Below, piece by piece: positions 17,127-25,518 of a DNA stretch of 64,000 bases. Source of the DNA: CAVSRC01 sp963782045 (lineage in GTDB: Bacteria; Pseudomonadota; Alphaproteobacteria; Rhizobiales; Kaistiaceae). The position numbers were made by a program, and so were the translations under genes. Each line of letters begins with the position of its first letter. The first letter of the stretch is position 1. The notes under the pieces are model-generated. The model was not told the DNA's origin. It saw only the letters and a program-made list of their open reading frames with translations, and did not search any database. The DNA is taken from the NCBI GenBank assembly GCA_963782045.1, contig CAWAIR010000018.1:372001-436000 (forward strand), written 5' to 3'.

Positions 17127-17270
17127 GAACCAAAATCCGTTGAAGTTCCGCCGTCTTAGCAGAGGGCCTTTCCGACCGGCAAGGCCAATGACAGGAGCCT
17201 CCCATGCGCCGATTGAACGGCAGCGGGACGCCGGTTAGCCTCCCCCCAGTCGAGCCGATCGGACAAGACG

Positions 17271-18569
17271 ATGGCGGCCCCCGTGGAAAGCGCCGAAACG
17301 CCCGGTTTCTGCCGGGATTGCCTGACGCTCGTGCCGGCAAACGCGACTCGCTGCCCGGCCTGCGGCTCGCCGCGCCTGCTCCGCCACCCGGAGCTTTTTC
17401 GGCTGACCATCGCCCATCTCGACTGTGACGCATTCTATGCGGCCGTCGAGAAGCGCGACCACCCGGATCTTGCCGACAAGCCGGTGATCGTCGGTGGGGG
17501 AAAACGCGGCGTGGTGGCGACCGCCTGCTATATCGCCCGCATCCGCGGCGTGCGCTCGGCCATGCCCATGTTCAAGGCGCTCGAGGCCTGCCCCGATGCG
17601 GTGGTCGTCCGCCCGGATTTCGAGAAATACAGCCGCGTCGGGCGCGAGGTGCGCGAGCTGATGCAGTCGCTGACGCCGCTGGTCGAGCCGCTGTCGATCG
17701 ACGAGGCCTTCATGGACCTCTCCGGCACCGAGCGGCTGCACCACGGCCCCCCGGCTCTGGCGTTGGCGCGGCTCCAGAGGCGCGTCGAGGCAGAGATCGG
17801 CATCACCGTGTCGATCGGCCTCTCCTTCAACAAGTTCCTCGCCAAGATCGCCTCGGACTTCGAGAAGCCGCGCGGCTTCTCGGTGATCGGCGAGGCCGAG
17901 GCGGTGAGCTTTCTTGCCGGCAAGCCGGTCGGCCTGATCTGGGGCGTGGGCAAGACCATGCAGGCGCGGCTGGCGGCCGACGGCGTCCACAATATCGGCA
18001 CGCTCCAGCGCATGGACGCGGCCGAGCTCGGCCGCCGCTACGGCACCATGGGCCTGAGGCTGGCGCGGCTCGCCAGGGGCGATGATCGTCGCGGCGTCGA
18101 GCCGCACGGCGAGGCCAAGAGCGTCAGCAACGAGACGACCTTCGACACCGACATCGCCGACCCGCACGAACTGAAGGCGATTCTCAGGGCGCTGTCGGAA
18201 AAGGTGTCGCGGCGGCTGAAGAAGGCGGAGCTTGCCGGCGTGGTGGTGACGCTGAAGCTGAAGACGCCGGATTTCCGCCTGCGCACCCGCAGCCGCCATC
18301 TTGCCGACCCCACCCAGCTCGCCGACCGCATCTTCCAGGCCGGGAGCGAGCTGCTCGCCCGCGAGGCCGACGGGCAGACGAAGTTCCGCCTGATCGGCAT
18401 CGGCGTGTCGGAGTTCGCCGATCCCAGGCTGGCCGACCCGGGCGACCTGATCGATCCCGCCGCCGCCAAGCGCGCCAGGGCCGAGCACGCCGTCGACACC
18501 ATCCGCGACCGTTTCGGCAACCGAGCCGTCGAACTGGGACTGGTCTTCGACAAGCAACGGAAATCCTAG
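17271..18569 (+). CDS. dinB: DNA polymerase IV with N-terminal zinc-ribbon-like extension
   Basis: 432 residues, Y-family translesion polymerase. Catalytic acidic residues in HLDCDAFYAAVE (Asp51, Asp53) and LSIDEAFMDLSG; the little-finger domain is in the C-terminal part (VVVTLKLKTPDFRLRTRSR). Before the polymerase core is a 40-residue extension with CRDC and CPAC (Cys14, 17, 28, 31), spaced like a zinc ribbon, a form seen in some alphaproteobacterial DinB proteins. Monocistronic; a convergent hairpin follows. No LexA-type box was identified upstream. Confidence 0.95.
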   Translation: MAAPVESAETPGFCRDCLTLVPANATRCPACGSPRLLRHPELFRLTIAHLDCDAFYAAVEKRDHPDLADKPVIVGGGKRGVVATACYIARIRGVRSAMPMFKALEACPDAVVVRPDFEKYSRVGREVRELMQSLTPLVEPLSIDEAFMDLSGTERLHHGPPALALARLQRRVEAEIGITVSIGLSFNKFLAKIASDFEKPRGFSVIGEAEAVSFLAGKPVGLIWGVGKTMQARLAADGVHNIGTLQRMDAAELGRRYGTMGLRLARLARGDDRRGVEPHGEAKSVSNETTFDTDIADPHELKAILRALSEKVSRRLKKAELAGVVVTLKLKTPDFRLRTRSRHLADPTQLADRIFQAGSELLAREADGQTKFRLIGIGVSEFADPRLADPGDLIDPAAAKRARAEHAVDTIRDRFGNRAVELGLVFDKQRKS

Positions 18570-18593
18570 GCCGGGACGGGCCCGGCCCAGGGC

Positions 18594-18630
18594 AACGTGG
18601 CGCGCCCGGGAATAGCGGCCGCGCCACGTT
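18594..18630. terminator. hairpin between the convergent dinB and secreted-protein genes
   Basis: Perfect 11-bp inverted repeat AACGTGGCGCG / CGCGCCACGTT with a 15-base loop. No long T-run follows on either strand, so it may act as a weak bidirectional terminator or 3' stabiliser. Confidence 0.6.
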
Positions 18631-18648
18631 AGGACCGTGACCGGGAGG

Positions 18649-19116
18649 TTAGCCGCTGCTGCTCGCCCCCTTCTGGTCCTTCGTGCCGTTGGGGGTGATC
18701 AGATACCAGTGGCCGCCAAAGGCCTGTTTGCCCTGACCCGACGGCGGTCCAGAGGCCTTGTCCTTCGAGAAGGTGTACAGCGGCCAGCCATTGTAGGTGA
18801 GCTGCTTCTTCCCATCGCTGCGGGTGATTGTGGCGAGCTTGGCAGAATCGATCTTGCTGCCGGCGGTGGGCTTGGTGCTGGCCGTGGCCGGAGGCCAGGC
18901 GGTCGCGCAACCGCTCTTGCAGGAGGAGGACGCCTTCGCGCTTCCCTGGCCCTGGGTGTCGGTGCTGAAGATGTACAGCGGCATGCCGCTGCCTTCCGCG
19001 AGGAACGGGCCGTACTGCTTGCTTTGCTGCACCTCGACCTTGGCCGCATTGGCGGCAAGAGCGGTTCCGCCCATCAGCACCGCAACCGCGGCGGCGCCCA
19101 ATATCATCCGGATCAT
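18649..19116 (-). CDS. exported protein with Yx(F/W/Y)xxD-type repeats
   Basis: 155 residues. Signal peptide MIRMILGAAAVAVLMGGTALA, then two copies of the secreted-repeat pattern of the PF03640 lipoprotein-like group: PLYIFSTDTQGQ and PLYTFSKDKASG, with a CKSGCATAWPP segment between. Such proteins are extracytoplasmic and of unknown function. There is no lipobox cysteine at the cleavage site, so it is probably soluble and periplasmic. Start chosen at the ATG at 19116 behind AGGAACCCCC. Confidence 0.85.
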   Translation of the reverse strand: MIRMILGAAAVAVLMGGTALAANAAKVEVQQSKQYGPFLAEGSGMPLYIFSTDTQGQGSAKASSSCKSGCATAWPPATASTKPTAGSKIDSAKLATITRSDGKKQLTYNGWPLYTFSKDKASGPPSGQGKQAFGGHWYLITPNGTKDQKGASSSG

Positions 19117-19207
19117 CTGGGGGTTCCTTTCGTGATTAGGAATCGCCCTGAGCCAATAAGCGGCCGGCCGCCGAATGGTTCCGGATCGACCCGCTCGCAT
19201 GCCTTGC

Positions 19208-19258
19208 GGCGAGCGAGCTGCTTGCCCGCGAGGCCGACGGGCGCACCAGTTTCCCCCT
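19208..19258 (+). other. short dinB-derived sequence fragment
   Basis: The 27 bases coding for ELLAREADG here match bases near 18349 inside dinB at 26 of 27 positions, and similarity continues for about 50 bases in total. It lies in non-coding space upstream of the first L,D-transpeptidase gene and is not part of an open frame that makes sense. It looks like a small segmental duplication. Confidence 0.5.
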
Positions 19259-19415
19259 GAAACCGTGCCGCGAGCCCCCGCGAAGCTGAGCGCGGTGTGA
19301 CCGTGTTCACCGCCTCTTTATTGGAATCCGGCGATAATGCCTGAGACAATGGCTTGAGTTGATCGATCTGACGCTTGGTCCCTGGGGCCGGGCCTGGAAT
19401 TCGGAGGGGAAGAAC

Positions 19416-19907
19416 GTGACCAGCAACGGCTTCATCGCGGCACTGGCCGGGGCCTGTCTGGCGGTGCTGGCGTTCGGCCAGTCGGCCAATGCCAACATCC
19501 TGATCAGCGTCGACAAGACCACCCAGCGCATGACCGTCACCGTCGACGGCCAGTTGCTCTACACTTGGCCGGTGTCGACCGGGCGCCAGGGCTACGACAC
19601 GCCCAACGGCACGTTCTGGGCCCTGAGCATGGACAAGGACCATCGCAGCAAGGAATACGACGATGCGGCGATGCCCTTTTCGATCTTCTTCACCACCAAG
19701 GGTAACGCGGTGCACGGCACCAGCGACCGTGGCCTCGGCCGCCCGCTCTCGCATGGCTGCGTGCGGCTGTCGGTGAAGAACGCCGCCACCCTCTGGGACC
19801 TGGTGAAGAAGCAGGCGCTTTACAGCACGGTCGTGCAGATTGGCGGGGCGATCGGCCGCCCCGGCGACCGGAAAATCGCCGGTGGCGCCTCGGATCCGCG
19901 AGGGTAG
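19416..19907 (+). CDS. exported L,D-transpeptidase, YkuD family (copy 1)
   Basis: 163 residues. Signal peptide SNGFIAALAGACLAVLAFGQSANA. Catalytic motif HGTSDRGLGRPLSHGCVRLS with the active-site Cys in SHGCVR, preceded by the YkuD entry VSTGRQGYDTPNGTF. Would form 3-3 peptidoglycan cross-links or attach proteins in the periplasm. Start is a GTG at 19416 behind a strong GGAGGGG, by analogy with the ATG-initiated copy at 20112. Tandem copy of the next gene, with similar upstream sequence. Confidence 0.9.
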   Translation: MTSNGFIAALAGACLAVLAFGQSANANILISVDKTTQRMTVTVDGQLLYTWPVSTGRQGYDTPNGTFWALSMDKDHRSKEYDDAAMPFSIFFTTKGNAVHGTSDRGLGRPLSHGCVRLSVKNAATLWDLVKKQALYSTVVQIGGAIGRPGDRKIAGGASDPRG

Positions 19908-20111
19908 ACGGAGCGCCGACTGGCAGCCGACCGACCCCGGGCGCATGATCGGCGACGCGACCGGTGGCTGGCTGAGGCCGTTTCCCGGGCGCCGTATGAC
20001 GCCCGTTCACCACCTCGTTACAGGATCGGCCGCCGAATCCTGCGATAATGCAGTCAGCTAGCGTTCGTGACGCTTGCTGTCTGGGCTGGGCCTCGATCGG
20101 AGGGGAGAAAC

Positions 20112-20672
20112 ATGACGAACAGCGGCATCGCCGTCCTGTTGGCCGGCATCTGTCTGGCGGCGTTGGCCGTTGCCACGCCGGCCCGTGCCGACATCTTCAT
20201 CAGCGTCAACAAATCGACGCAGCGCATGACGGTCTCGGTTGACGGCCGGGTACGCTACGTCTGGCCGGTATCGACCGGCCGGCCCGGCTATGACACGCCC
20301 AATGGCACGTTCAGGCCGTTCCGCATGGACCTCCACCACAAGAGCGAGGAATACGACAACGCGCCCATGCCCTATTCGATCTTCTTCACGGGCAGCGGCG
20401 ATGCCGTCCACGGCACCTACGAACGGGGGCTCGGCAGCGCGCGCTCGCACGGCTGCGTCCGCATATCGGTCGGCAACGCCGCCACCCTCTGGAGGCTGGT
20501 GACGAAGGAGACGATGTGGAGCACCACCGTCGAGATCACCGGGTCGGTCCGCGGTCGCGGAAGCCCGATGGTGGCGAGCTCCGATCCGACCCCACCGGCC
20601 GGTTCATGGCAGAACAGCCGCCGCAGCCGGAATCGCCAGGCGCTCTTTCCGTTCTTCCTGTCGAGGCGTTAG
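20112..20672 (+). CDS. exported L,D-transpeptidase, YkuD family (copy 2)
   Basis: 186 residues, about two-thirds identical by eye to copy 1. Signal peptide TNSGIAVLLAGICLAALAVATPARA, then the YkuD domain with VSTGRPGYDTPNGTF and HGTYERGLGSARSHGCVRIS. The C-terminus is longer and ends in a basic tail (SRRSRNRQALFPFFLSRR) absent from copy 1. The upstream region repeats that of copy 1 in pieces (GATAATGC, the GGAGGGG ribosome site), so promoter and gene were duplicated together. Confidence 0.9.
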   Translation: MTNSGIAVLLAGICLAALAVATPARADIFISVNKSTQRMTVSVDGRVRYVWPVSTGRPGYDTPNGTFRPFRMDLHHKSEEYDNAPMPYSIFFTGSGDAVHGTYERGLGSARSHGCVRISVGNAATLWRLVTKETMWSTTVEITGSVRGRGSPMVASSDPTPPAGSWQNSRRSRNRQALFPFFLSRR

Positions 20673-20709
20673 CCGTCGGGATTTGAAGTGCCCGTCCCCT
20701 GCCCCGCCC

Positions 20710-21543
20710 CTATTTGCATTTCGGGGTCGGCAGGATCTCCAGATGGCTGATGTGCCCGTTCAGCGCGAACTTGCCGTAGTCGATGCGGAGCTTGCGGCCG
20801 ACGCCGTTGGCATAGAGCACGAAAGAGGTGACGTAGGTGGGCGCGTCGTCGGTGCCCTTGCCCTTTTGGAAATAGCTCACCGTCACCGGCCAGTGGGGTA
20901 ACGCCGCGAAGCCGGCCTCGCCGACCAGCGTCTCGTCGCCGAAATCGTCGGACGCCGACGATTCCCTGCCGATCACCGCCGCGGTGGCGTAGACGATTTC
21001 GCCGGTTTCGGAACCGTCGAACATGTCCATCGCCACGAAGTGCTGGCCCTCGGCCGCCGCGGCCAGCACCCTCTTCATCTGCTCGGTCGGGAACGCCACG
21101 GCTTGGTCGAGCGCGAAGGTCTTCTTGTCCGGCTTGGTGAGCTTCACCGTAATGCCGCCGTCATGGCGCATGGCAACCCCTTCCGAATCGTCGGCCAGCG
21201 CGTCGTTGACATAGGTCTGGTTGGTGAACTCGTAGCGGCCGTCCGCGGTTTCCAGCGTATCGGTGCGCGCGTCGGTGACCTGGGAGTTGCCGTCCGCGTC
21301 CTCGCCTTGGGTGACGATGCGCATCTTGCTCCGGTAGCCGCTGCATGCCGAGCCGGTGAATTCGGCGACCATGCGGCCGCTGACCGCCGCGGACGACGCC
21401 ACGGTGTCGCCGCTGTCGTCGACGGTTAGATCATACACCGCTCGATAGGACGCCAATTCCTCGGCCGCGGCGGTGCGTCCGGCCGGGCCGACGAGCACGA
21501 GACAGCCAAGGCCGACGAACCAGGCAAGCGACCGGAATTGCAT
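20710..21543 (-). CDS. eipB: EipB/DUF1849 family periplasmic envelope-integrity protein
   Basis: 277 residues with a signal peptide (MQFRSLAWFVGLGCLVLVGP...AAAEE). Starts the mature part LASYRAVYDLTV and runs as a beta-rich domain to LEILPTPKCK. Two cysteines of the mature protein, Cys67 (SACSGYRSKM) and Cys276, are placed like the conserved disulfide of Brucella EipB, a spiral beta protein needed for envelope integrity. Start set at the ATG at 21543; a longer reading upstream is Pro-rich and overlaps the promoter area of the divergent gene. Confidence 0.85.
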   Translation of the reverse strand: MQFRSLAWFVGLGCLVLVGPAGRTAAAEELASYRAVYDLTVDDSGDTVASSAAVSGRMVAEFTGSACSGYRSKMRIVTQGEDADGNSQVTDARTDTLETADGRYEFTNQTYVNDALADDSEGVAMRHDGGITVKLTKPDKKTFALDQAVAFPTEQMKRVLAAAAEGQHFVAMDMFDGSETGEIVYATAAVIGRESSASDDFGDETLVGEAGFAALPHWPVTVSYFQKGKGTDDAPTYVTSFVLYANGVGRKLRIDYGKFALNGHISHLEILPTPKCK

Positions 21544-21626
21544 GGACCCTGTTCCAAGCTTCTTGCGTCGCCCGGGATTCTGCGCGACTAGAGCGGCCAC
21601 AACAGGGCAACCGACGAGGAAAAGCA

Positions 21627-22091
21627 ATGGCCGATACTGCCGAGGCCCGCCTGGCGGCGCTGGGGGTGGCACTTCCCGTGCCGCCGGCACCGGCGGCCAG
21701 CTACATCCCGACGCTGGCGGTTGGCCAGTTGGTCTTCGTTTCCGGCCAGGTCTCCATCCTGCCGGGCGGCGACAAGCATGTCGGCAAGCTCGGCCACGAC
21801 CTCGCCATCGACGACGGCAAGAAGGCCGCCCGCGTCTGTGCCATCAACATCCTGGCGCAGCTCAAGGTCGCCCTCGGCGATCTCGACAAGGTCAAGCGCA
21901 TCGTCAAGCTCACCGGTTTCGTCAACTGCACGCCGGATTTCACCGACCCGCACCAGGTGATGAACGGTTGCTCCGACTTCATCATCGAGGTGCTCGGCGA
22001 GCGCGGCAGGCATGCGCGCTCGGCCGTCGGCGTCGCCACGCTGCCGCTCGGCGTGGCGGTCGAGGTCGAAGCCATCGTCGAGGTCGCCTGA
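21627..22091 (+). CDS. RidA-family protein (YjgF-like, long form)
   Basis: 154 residues. The N-terminal MADTAEARLAALGVALP and core VGQLVFVSGQVSILPGGDKHVGKLG, KRIVKLTGFVNCTPDFTDPHQVMNG and ARSAVGVATLPLGVAVEVEAIVEV are typical of the subgroup often annotated as RidA-like or endoribonuclease L-PSP. The classical catalytic Arg is replaced by Lys in the IVKLTG segment, so deaminase activity is uncertain. Followed 11 bases later by the phosphodiesterase gene, which it probably shares a transcript with. Confidence 0.88.
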   Translation: MADTAEARLAALGVALPVPPAPAASYIPTLAVGQLVFVSGQVSILPGGDKHVGKLGHDLAIDDGKKAARVCAINILAQLKVALGDLDKVKRIVKLTGFVNCTPDFTDPHQVMNGCSDFIIEVLGERGRHARSAVGVATLPLGVAVEVEAIVEVA

Positions 22092-22102
22092 CAGGCCCCG
22101 CC

Positions 22103-22855
22103 ATGTCCGCACTCGATTGGCTCACGGCCAGGCCGATCGCACACCGGGGCTACCACGACCGGGCGGCCGGCCGCGTCGAGAACACGCTGCCGGCGGCCGA
22201 GGCGGCGATCGCCCGCAACTTCGCCATCGAATGCGACCTGCAGCTCACCGCCGATGGCCGCGTCGTGGTCTTCCACGATGACGGCCTCGACCGCCTGACC
22301 GAGGCGACCGGCCCGCTTGCCGCGCGCACGCTTGCCGAACTCCGCGCCGTCCGCCTCCGCGACAGCGATGCGGGCATTCCGACCCTGGAGGAGCTGCTCG
22401 ACGTGGTCGACGGGCGCGTGCCGCTGGTCATCGAGCTGAAGAGCCAGTGGAACGGCAGCCGGCGGCTGGAACAGGCGGTGGCGCCGATGCTGGCCGACTA
22501 CTCCGGCCCCGTCGCCGTCATGTCGTTCGATCCCATGTCGATGGTCGCCATGCGCCGGCTCGCCCCCAGCCTGCCGCGCGGCATGATCGCCGACGATTTC
22601 CGCAAAGGGCCCGACTGGGACCATATTCCCTGGCCGGAGCGCTTTGCGCTGCGCCATCTGCTTGGCGCCGCGGTGGTGTGGCCGCATTTCGTCTCCTTCG
22701 GCATCGACGCGCTGCCGGCGAGCGCGCCGCTGATGCTGCGCCATGTCGGCGTTCCGCTCATCTGCTGGACCATCCGCACGCCGGCCCAATGGCAGAAGGC
22801 GCGCGACTACACCGACCAGATCACGTTCGAAGGCTTCGATCCGGACGCCGCCTGA
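22103..22855 (+). CDS. glycerophosphodiester phosphodiesterase family protein
   Basis: 250 residues, GDPD TIM barrel: IAHRGYHDRAAGRVENTLPA carries the catalytic HRG...EN, IECDLQLTADGRVVVFHDDGLDRLT carries the E-x-D and HD metal/acid residues, and PLVIELKS the third Glu. C-terminal GVPLICWTIRTPAQW is also typical. No signal peptide, so cytoplasmic. Directly follows the Rid gene. Confidence 0.93.
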   Translation: MSALDWLTARPIAHRGYHDRAAGRVENTLPAAEAAIARNFAIECDLQLTADGRVVVFHDDGLDRLTEATGPLAARTLAELRAVRLRDSDAGIPTLEELLDVVDGRVPLVIELKSQWNGSRRLEQAVAPMLADYSGPVAVMSFDPMSMVAMRRLAPSLPRGMIADDFRKGPDWDHIPWPERFALRHLLGAAVVWPHFVSFGIDALPASAPLMLRHVGVPLICWTIRTPAQWQKARDYTDQITFEGFDPDAA

Positions 22856-22929
22856 CGGCCCGCGACTTGCACCATCCTGAAACGCCTCTAAATTCATCCC
22901 CGGTATCCGCTCGCAAGCTCGACACGGTT

Positions 22930-24117
22930 TTGACCGCGAACCTCTCCCCGCAAGCCACCTTCCGCGTGCTGTCCTCGCTCGCCGACATCGCGCGGGACGA
23001 CTGGGACGCCTGCGCCAACCCGCCGGGAGAGGTCTTCAACCCCTTCCTGGCGCACGACTTCTTGTGGTCGCTGGAAGAATCCGGCTCGGCCACGCGCAAG
23101 ACCGGCTGGCTCGGCCAGCATCTCGTCCTCGACGGCGCCGACGGCAAGCCGGTCGCGGTCATGCCTTGCTATCTGAAGAGCCATTCCATGGGCGAATACG
23201 TCTTCGACCATGGCTGGGCCGACGCCTATGAGCGCGCCGGCGGGCGCTACTACCCCAAGCTCCAGGCCGCGGTTCCCTTCACGCCGGCGACCGGCCGCCG
23301 CCTGCTGGTCAGGCCCGGCAGCGACGCCGAGACGAACCGGATGCTGCTCGCCGCCGCCGGCGCCACGCTCACCGACAAGATCGGCGCCTCCTCGCTCCAC
23401 GTCACCTTCGCCACCGAGTCCGAGCAACGGCTGCTCGCCGAAAACGGCTACCTGGCGCGCACCGACCGCCAGTTCCATTTCGTCAACGAGGACTATGGCG
23501 ACTTCGACGATTTCCTCAATGCGCTCGCCTCGCGCAAGCGCAAGGCGATCCGCCGCGAGCGCCGCGACGCGCTTGCCGGCGGGCTGGAGATCGCCCGCCT
23601 GACCGGCGGCGATCTCAGCGAGGACGCCTGGGATTCCTTCTTCCGCTTCTACATGGACACCGGCTCGCGCAAGTGGGGCCGGCCCTATCTCAACCGCCGC
23701 TTCTTCTCGCTCGTCGGCGAGCGCATGGCCGACCGCATCCTGCTCATTTTCGCGTTGCGAAACGGCCAGCCAATCGCCGGGGCGCTCAATTTCATCGGCT
23801 CCGACACGCTTTACGGTCGCTACTGGGGGACCATCGCCGACCAGCCCTTCCTGCATTTCGAGCTCTGCTACTACCAGGCGATCGAGTGGGGCATCGATCA
23901 CGGCCTCAAGCTCGTCGAGGCCGGCGCCCAGGGGGAGCACAAACTCGCCCGCGGCTACCGCCCGATGACCACCTATTCCGCCCACTGGATCCCCGATCCC
24001 GGCTTCCGCCGGGCCGTGGCCGATTACCTCGCCCGCGAGCGCCATCAGGTCGCCCGCGACCAGGAGTACCTGGCCGAATACCTGCCGTTCAAGGAAGAGG
24101 CGGACAGCGAGCAATAG
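22930..24117 (+). CDS. GNAT/FemAB-like N-acyltransferase (DUF482 type)
   Basis: About 395 residues. Two-lobed protein of the peptidogalycan-biosynthesis/DUF482 group: NPFLAHDFLWSLEESGSAT near the start, LASRKRKAIRRERRDAL in the middle, then FFRFYMDTGSRKWGRPYLNRRFF and GALNFIGSDTLYGRYWGT, FELCYYQAIEWGIDHGLKLVEAGAQGEHKLARGY. Possibly acylates or aminoacylates a small molecule or cell-wall precursor; substrate unknown. No ATG is available upstream in frame. I give a TTG at 22930; a GTG at 22966 is an alternative, so the first residues are uncertain. Confidence 0.8.
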   Translation: MTANLSPQATFRVLSSLADIARDDWDACANPPGEVFNPFLAHDFLWSLEESGSATRKTGWLGQHLVLDGADGKPVAVMPCYLKSHSMGEYVFDHGWADAYERAGGRYYPKLQAAVPFTPATGRRLLVRPGSDAETNRMLLAAAGATLTDKIGASSLHVTFATESEQRLLAENGYLARTDRQFHFVNEDYGDFDDFLNALASRKRKAIRRERRDALAGGLEIARLTGGDLSEDAWDSFFRFYMDTGSRKWGRPYLNRRFFSLVGERMADRILLIFALRNGQPIAGALNFIGSDTLYGRYWGTIADQPFLHFELCYYQAIEWGIDHGLKLVEAGAQGEHKLARGYRPMTTYSAHWIPDPGFRRAVADYLARERHQVARDQEYLAEYLPFKEEADSEQ

Positions 24118-24124
24118 CGTGGCC

Positions 24125-24189
24125 GGCAATAGCTGGTAGGCATTCGGCAGTCGGTTGGAGTAGTGCTATTGCCTATTGCCGACTGCCGG
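24125..24189. repeat. nested inverted repeat
   Basis: Perfect 10-bp arms CGGCAGTCGG (24145-24154) and CCGACTGCCG (24179-24188), with GGCAATAG upstream matching two later copies of CTATTGCC. Occupies most of the gap before the HIT gene. Could be a terminator-like structure for the upstream gene or a dispersed palindrome. Confidence 0.6.
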
Positions 24190-24199
24190 GACAACGCCG

Positions 24200-24625
24200 A
24201 TGACCGAGGCCTACGACCAGGACAACATCTTCGCCAAGATCCTGCGCGGCGACATCCCCTCGCACCGCGTCTACGAGGACGACTACACCGTCGCCTTCAT
24301 GGACGTGATGCCGCAGGGCCCCGGCCATACGCTGGTGCTGACCAAGGCGCCTTCACGCAACCTGCTCGATGCCGATGCGGCGACGCTGGCCCATTTGATG
24401 ACGACGGTGCAGAAGGTCGCCCGCGCGGTGAAGGACGCCTTCGAGGCGGACGGCATCATGGTCGTGCAGTACAACGAGGCGCCGGCCGGCCAGTCGGTTT
24501 TCCACCTGCACGTCCACGTCATCCCGCGCTTCGAGGGCGTGCCGCTGAAGCCGCACACCGGCAACATGGAAGACCCGCAGGTGCTGGCAACCAACGCCGA
24601 GAAGCTCCGCCGCGCCCTGGGTTAG
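24200..24625 (+). CDS. HIT-family nucleotide-binding protein
   Basis: 141 residues. NIFAKILRGDIPSHRVYEDD is the N-terminal signature and HLHVHVIPRFEG the HxHxHxxPR catalytic triad of HINT-type nucleotide hydrolases/transferases. GHTLVLTKAP precedes. Start at the ATG at 24200. The stop codon overlaps that of the convergent chaC-like gene. Confidence 0.95.
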   Translation: MTEAYDQDNIFAKILRGDIPSHRVYEDDYTVAFMDVMPQGPGHTLVLTKAPSRNLLDADAATLAHLMTTVQKVARAVKDAFEADGIMVVQYNEAPAGQSVFHLHVHVIPRFEGVPLKPHTGNMEDPQVLATNAEKLRRALG

Positions 24626-25362
24626 TCGGGGACGGATGCCGTCCCGCCTCGGGCACCGGGGTGCGCCGCCTCGATGCGTTCGGCGACCAATTCCTGCAGC
24701 CGCCATAGATGCGCGTCGTGGATGCCCAGTTCCTCGAGCCCCCGGACGGTCTGGTGGAGATAGTCGGCCATCGAGCCGAGGTGGCCGGCAGCGACCGAGA
24801 GGACCTCGGCAGTCCGTTCCTCGGACAGCCCGGCGACGTACATCCGGCTTTCGCGGTCGATGACGAAGGTGATCGCCTGCACCGGCCCGTCCTCCGTCTC
24901 GACGTCCGCCCAGACGGGGAGCATGGGGTCCGGCTTGCCCCGCATTTCCCGGCGAAACAAATCGCGGAGCCCGGCTTCAGCCCCCTCTGGCGACAATCGA
25001 TAGACGACGCCCTCGCATTCGCCGCCTTGGTCGAGAACCAGCATCAGGCCGGGCTGCTCCGGCGTGCCCCGATAGCGCGTGATCCAGCCCATGCAGAACG
25101 AGCGATGCCAGCCGCGTACGCGGCCGCGACGACGCTCGGCGAATTGAAACGACGGGTTCCAGATCAGCGAACCGTAGGCAAAAACCCATACTTCGCCGCC
25201 GGCAGGTCCGGCTGCCCGGAGCCTGGCGAGCGCTTCGGCGCGATCCGCATCGGTCGACCAGACCACATCGGGATAGGCCGCGTCGCCGGGATCGTCGATC
25301 GGGCGCGCGACACGAGCCACCAGTTCGGGCGTCAGGCGCATCTGTCGCGGGTTGGTACGCAT
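24622..25362 (-). CDS. ChaC-like gamma-glutamylcyclotransferase
   Basis: 246 residues. VWVFAYGSLIWNPSF is the substrate-binding YGSL motif, followed by RGWHRSFCMGWITRYRGTPEQPGLML, a hallmark of ChaC enzymes, and the DLFRREM segment. Members cleave glutathione or gamma-glutamyl peptides to 5-oxoproline. Start set at the ATG at 25362; the upstream in-frame part looks like non-coding sequence. Confidence 0.9.
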   Translation of the reverse strand: MRTNPRQMRLTPELVARVARPIDDPGDAAYPDVVWSTDADRAEALARLRAAGPAGGEVWVFAYGSLIWNPSFQFAERRRGRVRGWHRSFCMGWITRYRGTPEQPGLMLVLDQGGECEGVVYRLSPEGAEAGLRDLFRREMRGKPDPMLPVWADVETEDGPVQAITFVIDRESRMYVAGLSEERTAEVLSVAAGHLGSMADYLHQTVRGLEELGIHDAHLWRLQELVAERIEAAHPGARGGTASVPD

Positions 25363-25473
25363 GCTGGCCCGGTGTGAGACGGTGGCACCGGCCAACCCAT
25401 ACCAGCCGCAGGCGGCCACAGCGAGAGCGAAACGCGGCACCGCCGCGGATCATCCGCTGGGCCGCGAACGTCA

Positions 25474-25497
25474 AAGGGCGGCCCGAGAGCCGCCCTT
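25474..25497 (-). terminator. intrinsic-type hairpin after clpA
   Basis: Arms AAGGGCGGC and GCCGCCCTT with a six-base loop, 22 bases past the clpA stop. The tail is only weakly T-rich on the minus strand. Confidence 0.65.
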
Positions 25498-25518
25498 CTT
25501 GATTCCGTGTCTGCCGCC

